Origin: Rhodanobacter sp.
Lineage (GTDB): Bacteria > Pseudomonadota > Gammaproteobacteria > Xanthomonadales > Rhodanobacteraceae
Assembly (NCBI GenBank): GCA_040371205.1
Contig: AP031382.1
Coordinates: 2,849,562-2,913,561 of the forward strand
Direction: 5' to 3'
DNA length: 64,000 nucleotides
Part shown: positions 18,270-29,127 of the stretch, one piece after another
Position numbering within the stretch: position 1 is the stretch's first letter
Layout: every line of letters starts with the position of its first letter
Position numbers and translations under genes: made by a program
The notes under the pieces: model-generated
Database searches by the model: none
What the model was told of the DNA's origin: nothing
Seen by the model: only the letters and a program-made list of their open reading frames with translations

Positions 18270-20362
18270 GGCGTGTTCTCCTGCGATGCCGCTTCGGCAG
18301 GGTCGTCCGGCGGTGCGTCCTGGGGCGCGTCCTGGGGCGCGTCCTGGGGCGCGTCCTGGGGCGCGTCCTGGGGCGCGTCCTGGGGCGCGTCCTGGGGCGC
18401 GTCCTGGGGCGCGTCCTGGGGCGCGTCCTGGGGCGTTTCCGGCGGCGCGGCGGCCGGCGCCGTGCCGGGCGCGGGCAAGCCCCCCGCAGGGAGCGGCGTG
18501 TCCGGCGGCGGATTCGGCTGGGTGGCCAGCCAGGCATCGAGGATCTTGCGGGCGATCGGGCCGGCCGTGGAGGCGCCCCAGGCGCCGTTCTCCAGCAATA
18601 CCGCCACCGCGATGCGCGGCTCTTCGGCCGGCGCGAACATCTCGAACCACGCGCGGTGCCGGCTGGCGAGGTAGGCCAGGTTGGTGTTGTCGTTGTAGGC
18701 GTTGGTATGGCGCGAGTAGATCTCGGCGGTGCCGCTCTTGCCGGCGATGGTGTACGGAAAGCCCTTGCCCAGCCCGTAACCGGTGCCGCGAGGATCGTTC
18801 ACCACCATCTGCATGCCATCGACCACCGCCTGCCATTCCGAGGGGTCGCTGATGACGGGCCGGCCCTCCGGCGGATTCGGCAGCATCTGTTGGGGTTTGT
18901 CCACCCCGGCCTGCGTGGCCATCACCAGCCGCGGCGCATACGGCACGCCATGGCCGGCAAGCGTGGCCAGCGCATGCGCGAGCTGCACCGGCGTCACGCC
19001 CCAGTAGCCCTGGCCGATGCCCGCGATCATCGTCTGACCCGGATACCACGCCTGCTTCAGGTGTTTTTCCTTCCACTCGCGCGAGGGCAGTACGCCGCTG
19101 GCCTCGCCGTCGAGGTCGATGCCGGTGGGCCGGCCGAAGCCGAACCGGCCCATCCACTCGCTGAAGCGGTCGATGCCCATGTCCACCGCCAGCTTGTAGA
19201 AGTAGGTGTTGACCGACCACATGATGGCCATGCGCAGGTTCACCGTGCCGAAGCCGCCGCGGCGGTCGTCGCGGCGGCAGAACGTGGTGCCCGGCAGGCA
19301 CCAGGTGCCGGTGGAGAGCACGGTGTCCGCGGGCGTGCGCAGTCCCAGCTCCAGTCCGCCCAGCGCCACGAACGGCTTGACGGTGGAACCCGGCGGATAC
19401 ACGCCGCGCAGCGCGCGGTTCAACAGCGGCTTGTCGGCCGCGCCGGTCAGCGCGTTGTAGTCGGCATGGCTGATGCCGTCCACGAACAGGTTGGGGTCGA
19501 AGGTCGGCTCGCTGACCATCGCCAGCACCTGGCCGTTGCGCGGGTCGATCGCCACCGCCGCACCCGGCTGGCCGCCCAGCGCCTGTTCCGCGGCCTTCTG
19601 GATGCGCACGTCGATGCTGAGATAGAGGTTTTTGCCGGGCGTGGCCGGATGCGTCTGCAATACGCGCTGGGTCTGTCCGTTCGCGTTGACTTCGACCAGC
19701 TCGTAGCCCGGCGTGCCGTGCAGCACGTCCTCGTAGGAGCGCTCGATGCCGGTGCGGCCGACGTGCGTGGTGCCCTTGTAGCGCGCCGGATCGAGATGGT
19801 CGAGATCGTCCGCGTCGATGCGCGAGACGTAGCCGATCACGTGCGCGAACAACCCGCCCAGCGGGTAGCGCCGGTTGAGGTAGGGCACCACGTCCACGCC
19901 GGGGAAGCGCCAGCGGTTGACCGCGAAGCGGTCGATCTCGTCCTCGGTGAGGCGCAGCTTCAGCGGCACGCTCTCGAAGCGCCGGCTCTGCCTGAGCTGC
20001 TTGTGGAAGGCGTCCAGGTCGTCCTGGCTGAGCGGGATCACCTGCCCCAGCTGCGCCAGCATCGCCTTCATGTCGGCGACCTGCTCGGGCACCACTTCGA
20101 GCCGGAACGCGGGCACGTTGTTGGCCAGCAGCACGCCGTTGCGGTCGTAGATCAGGCCGCGCGCGGGAGGAATCGGGATCGGTTTGACGCGGTTGTTTTC
20201 CGAGCGCGCGGCGAACTCGTCGTAGCGCGCCACCTGCAAGGTCACGTAGCGGCCGATCAGGCCGATCAGGCCGAGCACGATCAGCGCGAAGCCCGCCAGC
20301 GCGCGGCGGCGGAACAGTTCGCCTTCGCGGCGTGCATCCTTGATTGCGCGGCGCGGCTTCAT
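18266..20362 (-). CDS. mrdA: penicillin-binding protein 2 with a QDAP-repeat tail
   Basis: Class B transpeptidase of the elongasome, 698 residues (E. coli 633). It has an N-terminal transmembrane helix (about 24-46), a pedestal domain, then the catalytic domain with Ser326-Thr-Val-Lys329 (PPGSTVKPF), SVN in MWSVNTYFY, and KSGT in TIAGKSGTAEI. Active-site residues are intact. The C-terminus, which is periplasmic, is extended by a Pro/Ala-rich segment containing ten exact QDAP repeats, followed by PDDPAEAASQENTP. The repeat is also perfect at the DNA level. It lies 1 bp after mreD and overlaps rodA by four bases. Confidence 0.97.
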   Translation of the reverse strand: MKPRRAIKDARREGELFRRRALAGFALIVLGLIGLIGRYVTLQVARYDEFAARSENNRVKPIPIPPARGLIYDRNGVLLANNVPAFRLEVVPEQVADMKAMLAQLGQVIPLSQDDLDAFHKQLRQSRRFESVPLKLRLTEDEIDRFAVNRWRFPGVDVVPYLNRRYPLGGLFAHVIGYVSRIDADDLDHLDPARYKGTTHVGRTGIERSYEDVLHGTPGYELVEVNANGQTQRVLQTHPATPGKNLYLSIDVRIQKAAEQALGGQPGAAVAIDPRNGQVLAMVSEPTFDPNLFVDGISHADYNALTGAADKPLLNRALRGVYPPGSTVKPFVALGGLELGLRTPADTVLSTGTWCLPGTTFCRRDDRRGGFGTVNLRMAIMWSVNTYFYKLAVDMGIDRFSEWMGRFGFGRPTGIDLDGEASGVLPSREWKEKHLKQAWYPGQTMIAGIGQGYWGVTPVQLAHALATLAGHGVPYAPRLVMATQAGVDKPQQMLPNPPEGRPVISDPSEWQAVVDGMQMVVNDPRGTGYGLGKGFPYTIAGKSGTAEIYSRHTNAYNDNTNLAYLASRHRAWFEMFAPAEEPRIAVAVLLENGAWGASTAGPIARKILDAWLATQPNPPPDTPLPAGGLPAPGTAPAAAPPETPQDAPQDAPQDAPQDAPQDAPQDAPQDAPQDAPQDAPQDAPPDDPAEAASQENTP
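18312..18435 (-). repeat. ten tandem 12-bp repeats inside mrdA
   Basis: On the plus strand the unit GGCGCGTCCTGG occurs ten times head to tail from 18312 to 18431; the first copy has one T for C. A partial GGCG follows. In mrdA it encodes (QDAP)10. A 12-bp unit keeps the frame, so copy-number changes would only lengthen or shorten the tail. Confidence 0.97.
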
Positions 20363-20363
20363 G

Positions 20364-20849
20364 TCACTGCAGGCGCAGGCGCACGCGCAGGTCGTCCAGC
20401 AGCAGGAACAGGAACGGCCACAACGCGGCGCCCGTGAACGGGGCGATCCACCAGCTTGCCGGCGGCATCGGCGCGCCGGACAGCAGCCGCACCAGCAGCA
20501 ACAGGATACGGTCGTTCAGCAGCAGCGCCAGCACCGCCAGGATCTGCTGCCCCATGGTGAAGAAGCGCAGCCGCGAGCGGAACCGCAGCACGATGAACAC
20601 CAGCGCGCACAGCCGCAGCGCCTGCTCGCCCAGCAGCACGCCGTCGAACAGGTCGGCGCCCAGGCCGAGCAGGAAGGCCAGCCCCAGGCCCACGCGATCC
20701 TCCGACTCCAGCGCCCAGTACAGCAGCACCAGCGCCGGCCAGTACGGCTTGAACGGCTCCAGCACCGCCGGCAGCGGCACCAGCATGAACAGCAGCGCGC
20801 ACAGCAGCGTGCCGGCAAACCACCAGGTGGACAACCGCTGGCGGTTCAT
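20364..20849 (-). CDS. mreD: rod-shape protein MreD
   Basis: A 161-residue inner-membrane protein of the elongasome with five to six hydrophobic helices (LSTWWFAGTLLCALLFMLV, WPALVLLYWALE, VGLGLAFLLGLGADLFDG). The DLFDG motif after the third helix is typical of the family. The ATG at 20849 overlaps the mreC stop (ATGA), and the stop is one base before the mrdA ATG. Order mreB-mreC-mreD-mrdA-rodA is the standard shape operon. Confidence 0.94.
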   Translation of the reverse strand: MNRQRLSTWWFAGTLLCALLFMLVPLPAVLEPFKPYWPALVLLYWALESEDRVGLGLAFLLGLGADLFDGVLLGEQALRLCALVFIVLRFRSRLRFFTMGQQILAVLALLLNDRILLLLVRLLSGAPMPPASWWIAPFTGAALWPFLFLLLDDLRVRLRLQ

Positions 20850-21877
20850 CGCGCACTCCCGGCTGCCGCAGGCGGCACGGCGGGCTTCGCCGCCGGCAGG
20901 ACGGCGGTGGCGCGCGGCAGGGTCGCCCGCACGGTAGCGCTCGTGGCGGCGGCCGACGACGCGGCCGATCCCGGCACGGGCGCCAGCGAGGCCGGCGGCC
21001 CGGCCGGAACCGCCGGCGCGGGCGGGCCGTCGGGCTCGGCCTGGTCGTGCAACAGCAGCACGTCTTCGCTGCGGTCGATGTCGGCCGCCGGCTGCACCTG
21101 CGCCACGCGGAACATGCCGGAAGCACCGGACTGCACGGCAGTCACCTTGCCCACCGGGAACCCCGGCGGAAAGCGGCCGCCCAGGCCGGACGTGAACAGC
21201 TTGTCGCCCGGCCGCACGTCGGCGGACAACGGAATGTTGGGCAACACGAGCCCGCTGCCGTCGCGCGAGCCATAGGCCACCGTGCGCAGGCCGGAGCGGT
21301 CGATCACCACCGGAATCGCGTGCGCGGGATCGGTCACCAGCATCACCACCGACGTGGTCGGCAGCACCTCGACCACCTGCCCCATCACGCCGTGCGCGTC
21401 GATCACCGGCTGCCCCGGCTTCACGCCGTCGCGCGCGCCGAGGTTCAGCACCAGCCGTTGCTGCCAGGCGCCCAGGTCCACGCCCACCACGCGGGCCAAT
21501 TGCACGTTGAGGCCAAGGCTGCGCCGGGTGTCCAGCAACTCCTTCAGGTGCTGGTTCTGCTCGGCCACGCTGGCCATGCGGTTGAGCCGCGCATTGGCCA
21601 AGAGCAGATCCTCGCGCAAGCGCTGGTTCTGCTCGGTGAGCAGCTTGCGGTCGGCGAAGGCCACGCTGAGCGTGCGCACGCCGGCGCCGGGCAGGTTGGC
21701 CAGCCGGTACATCGGCTCCACCACTACCGACGCCGCGTTGCGCACGCGCCACAGCCAACCGTTGCGGTGGTCCAGCACCATCAGTACCACGGCCAGCGCA
21801 AGATAGACGATCAGCCGCAGCGTGCCCGCGGCATTGCCGGCGAACAGGGGCGATGACTCATCGCGCGGACGCGCCAC
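20846..21877 (-). CDS. mreC: rod-shape protein MreC
   Basis: Bitopic elongasome scaffold that activates PBP2-RodA, 343 residues. It has one transmembrane helix (about 22-38), a coiled coil (RKLLTEQNQRLREDLLLANARLNRMASVAEQNQHLKELL; shown here only as positions about 72-112), then the beta-barrel domain with GAWQQRLVLNLG and HGVMGQVVEV. The C-terminus is Ala/Pro-rich and low complexity. Translation starts at a GTG (21877) preceded by AAAGG. It begins 13 bp after the mreB stop. Confidence 0.94.
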   Translation of the reverse strand: MARPRDESSPLFAGNAAGTLRLIVYLALAVVLMVLDHRNGWLWRVRNAASVVVEPMYRLANLPGAGVRTLSVAFADRKLLTEQNQRLREDLLLANARLNRMASVAEQNQHLKELLDTRRSLGLNVQLARVVGVDLGAWQQRLVLNLGARDGVKPGQPVIDAHGVMGQVVEVLPTTSVVMLVTDPAHAIPVVIDRSGLRTVAYGSRDGSGLVLPNIPLSADVRPGDKLFTSGLGGRFPPGFPVGKVTAVQSGASGMFRVAQVQPAADIDRSEDVLLLHDQAEPDGPPAPAVPAGPPASLAPVPGSAASSAAATSATVRATLPRATAVLPAAKPAVPPAAAGSAR

Positions 21878-21890
21878 GACGAGTCAGCCT

Positions 21891-23008
<1,118 letters not shown>

Positions 23009-23176
23009 CCGGAAAGACGTTAAAAAACCCTTGCACAACGCCGCTTTCCGCACATTCCCGAGACTTCGCCTCAGCTCCACCGGATTCGCCATGAACGCCC
23101 GTTCACGTTAGGATGCGAACCTTTGCCGGCCGCCGCGTCGCGCGCCACCCACTCTCGCCGGGGCAATCACCCAACC

Positions 23177-24112
23177 ATGTCAGCCGTCATCTGCGGATCG
23201 CTGGCCTACGACACCATCATGGTGTTCCAGGACCAGTTCAAGAACCACATCCTCCCCGACCAGATGCACATCCTGAATGTGTCCTTCCTGGTGCCGCGGA
23301 TGCGCCGCGAGTTCGGCGGCTGCGCGGGCAACATCGCCTACAACCTCAAGCTGCTCGGCGGCGATCCGCTGCCGGTGGCCGCGGTGGGCCAGGATTTCGC
23401 GCCCTACCGCGCGCACATGGAGAAGTGCGGCATCCCGCTCGACCGCGTGCGCGTATTCGACGACCAGTTCACCCCGCAGTGCTTCATCACCACCGACCTG
23501 GACAACAACCAGATCACCGCCTTCCACCCCGGCGCGATGTCCAGCGCGCACGACAACCACGTGCGCGAGATCCCCGAGATCGACTTCGCCATCGTCGCCC
23601 CCGACGGCCGCGAGGCGATGCTGCAGCACGTGGACGAGTTCGCCGCGCGCGGCGTGCCCTTCATCTTCGACCCGGGCCAGGCGATGCCGCTGTTCAGCGG
23701 CGACGAGTTCCGCGCGATGATCGAGAAGGCGACCTACGTCATCGTCAACGACTACGAGTCGCAGCTGCTGCAGACGCGCACCGGCTGGAGCGCCGGGGAG
23801 ATCGCCAGCCGCGTGAAGGCCTATGTCGTCACGCTGGGGCCGCGCGGCTCGCTGATCCACGCCGACGGCACCACGCACGAAATCCCGCCGGCCCGCGAAC
23901 GCCAGGTCGTCGACCCCACCGGCTGCGGCGACGCGTACCGCGCCGGCCTGATCTTCGGCATCATGCGCGGCAAGGACTGGCCCACCGTCGGCCGCATGGC
24001 CTCGCTGATGGGCGCGCTCAAGGTCGAGCATCCCGGCACGCAGAACCAGCGCTTCGACTACGCGCAGTTCACCGCGGAGTTCAGTCAACAGTTCGGCTAC
24101 GCGCTGGACTGA
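23177..24112 (+). CDS. PfkB-family carbohydrate/nucleoside kinase
   Basis: A 311-residue ribokinase-fold kinase, probably adenosine-kinase-like. It has CGSLAYDTIM at the start, the substrate-side signature GGCAGNIAYNLKLLGG (normally GG-G-AAN-A), and the catalytic anion-hole motif DPTGCGDAYRAGL near residue 250, where GCGD stands for the usual GAGD; the catalytic Asp is retained. The start at 23177 is chosen because MSAVICGSLAYD aligns with family N-termini; an in-frame ATG 54 bases upstream would add a basic, unconserved leader. It diverges from mreB and converges with glpK. The sugar or nucleoside used is unknown. Confidence 0.85.
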   Translation: MSAVICGSLAYDTIMVFQDQFKNHILPDQMHILNVSFLVPRMRREFGGCAGNIAYNLKLLGGDPLPVAAVGQDFAPYRAHMEKCGIPLDRVRVFDDQFTPQCFITTDLDNNQITAFHPGAMSSAHDNHVREIPEIDFAIVAPDGREAMLQHVDEFAARGVPFIFDPGQAMPLFSGDEFRAMIEKATYVIVNDYESQLLQTRTGWSAGEIASRVKAYVVTLGPRGSLIHADGTTHEIPPARERQVVDPTGCGDAYRAGLIFGIMRGKDWPTVGRMASLMGALKVEHPGTQNQRFDYAQFTAEFSQQFGYALD

Positions 24113-24119
24113 ACCAGAT

Positions 24120-24237
24120 GTCGAGAAAGTGCTTTCCTGCACTTTCTCGACTCGCCGAGTCCGGCGCATGTCCCGACTCGGCTCCGTCGATCAAGCTCTG
24201 AAGTGCTTGATCGCGTGCGACACATCCCTGTGTCGCA
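24120..24237. repeat. array of four consecutive inverted repeats
   Basis: Four hairpins fill the gap between the convergent kinase and glpK genes. Their arms are: 12 bp at 24120-24131/24140-24151 (GTCGAGAAAGTG), 8 bp at 24154-24161/24175-24182 (GCCGAGTC), 9 bp at 24188-24196/24205-24213 (CGATCAAGC), and 9 bp at 24216-24224/24229-24237 (TGCGACACA, loop TCCC). All arms are perfect. No T-run follows any of them. They could act as a bidirectional terminator, mRNA-end protectors, or a REP-like mobile palindrome cluster. Confidence 0.85.
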
Positions 24238-24241
24238 GGCG

Positions 24242-25777
<1,536 letters not shown>

Positions 25778-25781
25778 TTAG

Positions 25782-25821
25782 CAAGACGGCGGCACGGCGT
25801 TTGCGCCATGCCGCCGTCTTG
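25782..25821 (-). terminator. 18-bp hairpin terminator of the small secreted-protein gene
   Basis: Arms 25782-25799 and 25804-25821 pair over 18 bp around a CAAA loop on the minus strand, with a single G-U wobble. It starts 20 bp after the stop of the gene ending at 25842 and precedes glpK, so it probably insulates the two genes. Only a weak T-rich tract follows. Confidence 0.7.
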
Positions 25822-25841
25822 TCCGAAGAAGCGCCGGAGGT

Positions 25842-26195
25842 TTACCAGGTGCGCACGTCGCCCACGCTGGCGGTGAAACTGCTCGCGTCCGGCGTGGGAC
25901 GGAACATGCGGCCCAAGTCGAAGCTCACCGAGCCGCCCGGGGGGATGTTGGAGGTACCCGCCGGCCATGCCTGCTTGCTCTGCAGCACCTTGCCCGAGGC
26001 GTCCTTGACATCGATCTTCACCTGCGCGGCCGCAGCGGAAGCGCAGTTGTTGACCAGATCGCCACGCAACACCATGCGACCACCTGCGCCGAGAACCGGC
26101 TTGAAATCCTTGATCGCGAAGTCGGTGGCCGAACAGGCAGCATGGGCGGCGACGGGGGCCAGCAGCAAGGCGGCGGCAACGACAAAAGCTTTCAT
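25842..26195 (-). CDS. small secreted protein, function unknown
   Basis: A 117-residue protein with a clear signal peptide (1-19, AAHA-A). The mature part has two Cys (ACSATDF and NNCASAA), likely disulfide-bonded, and an immunoglobulin-like or FxLYD-like beta pattern: MVLRGDLVNNC, AQVKIDVKDASGKVLQSK, then PGGSVSFDLGRMF. Such domains often occur in periplasmic or surface proteins with no assigned activity. A sigma-28-like sequence lies upstream, so co-expression with motility is possible but weakly supported. I do not recognise a specific family. Confidence 0.75.
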   Translation of the reverse strand: MKAFVVAAALLLAPVAAHAACSATDFAIKDFKPVLGAGGRMVLRGDLVNNCASAAAAQVKIDVKDASGKVLQSKQAWPAGTSNIPPGGSVSFDLGRMFRPTPDASSFTASVGDVRTW

Positions 26196-26233
26196 GCAAG
26201 GCTCCGAAGAACAGTGGGAAACGTACCCGTCTT

Positions 26234-26260
26234 GTTTCGGTTACCCGATCGAAAACTTTA
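26234..26260 (-). promoter_or_regulatory. weak sigma-28-like promoter upstream of the small secreted protein
   Basis: Reading the minus strand: TAAA, a 15-bp spacer, then ACCGAAAC (consensus GCCGATAA; five of eight match). It lies 39 bp before the ATG at 26195. Its presence beside a FliA-controlled cluster makes it worth recording, but the -10 is poor. Confidence 0.3.
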
Positions 26261-26295
26261 GGAAACGCGCTGCAGCGCAGGCATCTCCGTTCGAT

Positions 26296-26601
26296 TCAAT
26301 GCAGCACGAACAACTTGTCGAAACCGGCCACGCGCAGCGTGCCGCGCAGCTCGCCGGAAGCGTTGACGATGCGGATGTCGGCGCGGTCGGCGCCGGCGTG
26401 CTCGCGCAGCAGCAAGAGCATGCCGAGCGCGGAACTGTCCATGCCGGTGACTTCGCCGAGGTCGATCACGTAGCTGCGCGCGCGCTTGCCTTCGCCCAGG
26501 CAGGCGTCGTGGAAATCGCGGTGGATGCTGAAATCGAACCGCTCGCCCAGCTGCAGGGTGAGGCAATCCAGTTCGGCGTCGTGATGGACAATCAGGCTCA
26601 T
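26296..26601 (-). CDS. stand-alone STAS-domain protein (distal end of the che cluster)
   Basis: A 101-residue single STAS domain like anti-sigma-factor antagonists. The strand VIDLGEVTGMDSSALGMLLLLREHAG holds the phosphorylatable-Ser position of the RsbV/SpoIIAA loop (MDSSALG, two Ser available). No anti-sigma kinase lies nearby. It is the last gene of the chemotaxis cluster, 144 bp after the second MCP-like gene, and a second STAS protein opens the same cluster. STAS proteins in chemosensory operons occur in several proteobacteria with undefined roles. The start ATG at 26601 gives MSLIVHHDAELDCLTLQL; upstream in-frame residues are Arg/Pro-rich and probably not translated. Confidence 0.85.
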   Translation of the reverse strand: MSLIVHHDAELDCLTLQLGERFDFSIHRDFHDACLGEGKRARSYVIDLGEVTGMDSSALGMLLLLREHAGADRADIRIVNASGELRGTLRVAGFDKLFVLH

Positions 26602-26676
26602 GGACTTAACTCCAGTGACGAAGTGCGATCCGTCGATGGACCGCACACCCGCCGGACACACATCCGTTGGGCGGAG

Positions 26677-26702
26677 CCGAGCCGGGCACCGGCCTGGCTC
26701 GG
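26677..26702 (-). terminator. hairpin between the second MCP-like gene and the STAS gene
   Basis: Arms CCGAGCC (26677-26683) and GGCTCGG (26696-26702) form a 7-bp stem, extendable by two pairs past one mismatch. There is no T-run. It may attenuate or protect the 3' end of the che mRNA. Confidence 0.4.
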
Positions 26703-26745
26703 ACAAATCAGGGGAAGACGCACAACCCGCTCCCCCGCGCGGGGT

Positions 26746-27936
26746 TCAGAAAAGCTCGATCTCGCCGGCATCCATCGAGTTCTGCAGCGCCGGACCGCGG
26801 GCGCGCAGGCGCGCCTTCTCGCGCTGGATCGCCAGCCGGTTGCGCACGCTCTGCGCCCTCGCCTCCAGCGCTTCCGTCTCCAGTGCGGTGCAGGCCAGGT
26901 CCTCGATGTCGCGGGTGCACTCGCTGGTGATCTCCTGCAATTCGACGAGGCGTTCGCGGGTCTGGCCGATCAGCTGGCGCAGGATGTCCTCGAACTGCAG
27001 CGAACGCACCGTGGTGGAAACGTCGCTGGTGAGGCCGCGGCTGATCTCGACCACCTGGTCGGCCACCTTGCTGGTGCGCGCGTCGCTCTCGGTCACGTGC
27101 GCGGTCATCGCGTCGATGCCGCCCTTGGCCGACAGGGCCACGTTGAGGTCCTGCGAGGCCATCGTGCCGATCAGGCCGCGCAACTGCTCCATCGCGGTGC
27201 GGGCACGCTCGACGTGGCCGCCGATGCGCTCGTTGAGCTGGTTGGAGTTGCTGGCCAGGTTGCGGATCTCGCCGGCCACCACCGCGAAGCCGCGGCCCGA
27301 CTCGCCGGCCCGCGCCGCCTCGATGGCGGCGTTCAGGGCCAGCAGGTTGGTTTCCTCGGCGATCGTGCTGACGTTCTTCAGCAGGCCGAACACCGCGTCC
27401 ATTTCCTTCGCCATGCCATCGATGCGGTAGACGATGCGCAGGCTCTCGCGCGACATCTGCACGATCATGCCCACGAAATGTTCCAGCAGGTCGCCGGTGC
27501 GCGCGGCGAAATCCTGCACCGACACGCCGCCGTTCTGCACGTCGATGATCTGCTTGAGCAGCGACTGCTGCAGCGCGGTCTTGTTGGAGAGGCCATCGAA
27601 GCCGCCGCCGAGTTCGGACACCGCGTCGCGCAGCAGGTCCAGGCACTGGTGCAACTCGCGCGTGGCATGGCCAAGCTCGTCCACCAGCGCACTGCGCACG
27701 TCCTCCAGCGCCTCGCGCACCGGCCCGGTGCTTGCGGCCGCTGCGGCGGCAACCGGCGCCGGCGCCTCGGCCGGCGCTTCGCTGCGCGCGGCGACGAACC
27801 AGGCCGCGGTGAGCGCCAGCACCACCAGCGGCGCCAACCACGCCGGGTGCCAGATCAACGTGAGCAGCAGGGCGATGGCGCTGGCGATCCAGCCGGCCAG
27901 CGGACGTTTGAACAGCAGGGCGGAAACGAAAGACAT
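26746..27936 (-). CDS. membrane-anchored MCP-like protein with a CheZ-like motif
   Basis: A 396-residue protein. Two adjacent N-terminal hydrophobic helices (about 13-47) leave almost no periplasmic part, so it cannot bind external ligands like a classic receptor. An Ala/Pro linker (52-72) leads to a coiled-coil cytoplasmic region with the receptor hairpin tip [18 protein letters not shown] (about 195-212) and [15 protein letters not shown]. There is no HAMP domain. Further on, [14 protein letters not shown] places Phe315, Asp317 and Gln321 in the arrangement of the CheZ active site (F-Q-D-x3-Q). The C-terminus AGEIELF resembles that of CheD in the same cluster. The gene lies directly after cheB, where related F7 operons carry cheY-cheZ. 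Receptor homology is seen; phosphatase activity is inferred. Confidence 0.88.
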   Translation of the reverse strand: MSFVSALLFKRPLAGWIASAIALLLTLIWHPAWLAPLVVLALTAAWFVAARSEAPAEAPAPVAAAAAASTGPVREALEDVRSALVDELGHATRELHQCLDLLRDAVSELGGGFDGLSNKTALQQSLLKQIIDVQNGGVSVQDFAARTGDLLEHFVGMIVQMSRESLRIVYRIDGMAKEMDAVFGLLKNVSTIAEETNLLALNAAIEAARAGESGRGFAVVAGEIRNLASNSNQLNERIGGHVERARTAMEQLRGLIGTMASQDLNVALSAKGGIDAMTAHVTESDARTSKVADQVVEISRGLTSDVSTTVRSLQFEDILRQLIGQTRERLVELQEITSECTRDIEDLACTALETEALEARAQSVRNRLAIQREKARLRARGPALQNSMDAGEIELF

Positions 27937-27951
27937 GGTCCGTGATCCGGG

Positions 27952-29055
27952 TCAGGCGCCTTTGGCGCTGGCAGTGGAGCCTAGGTGGACGTGGTGCGCC
28001 AACGCGAGCAGGCGGGCCGCGACTTGATCGATCGGCAGCATCTCGGACGCCGCGCCGAGCTTCCACGCGGATCCGGGCATGCCCCACACCACCGAACTGG
28101 CCTCGTCCTGCACCAGGGTGGCGGCGCCGGTCTCGCGCAATTCGAGCAGGCCGCGCGCGCCGTCGTCGCCCATGCCGGTGAGCAGGGCCGCCACGGTGGC
28201 CTTGCCCACGCTGGCCGCCATCGAGCGGAACAGCACGTCCACACTGGGTTTGTGGCGATTTACCGGCGGGCCGTCGTGCAGGCGGCATACGTATCTGGCG
28301 CCGTCCCACATCGCGAGCAGGTGATGGCTGCCTGGCGCAATGTAGGCCGAGCCTTGCTGGATCGGCTGGCCGTCCTGCGCCTCGCACACGCGCATCGCCG
28401 AGCAACGATCCATGCGCGCGGCGAACGGCCCGCTGAACGCGGCGGGGATGTGTTGCGTCACCAGGATCGGCGGCGCGTCCGGCGGCATCATCTCCAGCAC
28501 CACGCGCACCGCCTCGGTACCGCCGGTGGAGGCACCGATGGCGATGATCGGGCTGCCGCCGCGGCTGCCCGCCACCTGCGAGCGCGGCAACACGGCATCG
28601 GCCGAAAGCCGCGGCGCCACGTCGAGCTTGCGCACGGCGGTGCGCGCCTGCGGCCTGGCCCTGGCCGCATGCTTGACCTTGGCGCACAGCTCCTGCGCGG
28701 CATCGCCGAAGTTGGCGGCGAGGTCGGCGTTCGGCTTGGCGTAGAAATCCACCGCACCGAGTTCCAGCGCGCGCAGCGTGACGTCCGCCCCGGCGGTGGT
28801 GAGGGTGGACACCATCACCACCGGCATCGGCCGCAGCCGCATCAGGTTTTCCAGGAAGGTGAGGCCGTCCATGCGCGGCATCTCGACGTCGAGCGTGAGC
28901 ACGTCGGGATTCAACTGCTTGATCTTGTCGCGGGCGATCAGCGGATCGGGGGCAGTGCCGACCACCTCGATCTCCGGGTCGGAGGCGAGCATGGTCGACA
29001 TCAGCTTGCGCACCAATGCGGAATCGTCGATTACCAGTACGCGCACTCTTTCCAT
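27952..29055 (-). CDS. cheB: chemotaxis protein-glutamate methylesterase/deamidase
   Basis: Removes methyl groups from chemoreceptor glutamates and deamidates glutamines. The 367-residue protein has an N-terminal receiver domain ([14 protein letters not shown], phospho-acceptor Asp56 in LTLDVEMP), a basic linker, and a C-terminal methylesterase domain with the nucleophile Ser in [11 protein letters not shown], His in [13 protein letters not shown], and the Asp-containing [13 protein letters not shown]. It is the only CheB in the window and probably serves both chemosensory systems. It starts 72 bp after the cheD stop. Its stop is 15 bp before the MCP-like gene. Confidence 0.97.
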   Translation of the reverse strand: MERVRVLVIDDSALVRKLMSTMLASDPEIEVVGTAPDPLIARDKIKQLNPDVLTLDVEMPRMDGLTFLENLMRLRPMPVVMVSTLTTAGADVTLRALELGAVDFYAKPNADLAANFGDAAQELCAKVKHAARARPQARTAVRKLDVAPRLSADAVLPRSQVAGSRGGSPIIAIGASTGGTEAVRVVLEMMPPDAPPILVTQHIPAAFSGPFAARMDRCSAMRVCEAQDGQPIQQGSAYIAPGSHHLLAMWDGARYVCRLHDGPPVNRHKPSVDVLFRSMAASVGKATVAALLTGMGDDGARGLLELRETGAATLVQDEASSVVWGMPGSAWKLGAASEMLPIDQVAARLLALAHHVHLGSTASAKGA

Positions 29056-29127
29056 TGCTCACCTTGGGCTATGCGGGGCCGAGGCCGGCGACGGCCCAAA
29101 AAAGGGCCGGCGCCGGACGCCACAGCG

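Noticed and set aside
18312-18435. Possible CRISPR or minisatellite mobile element
   Set aside because: The units abut with no spacers and are in frame within mrdA, so this is a coding tandem repeat.
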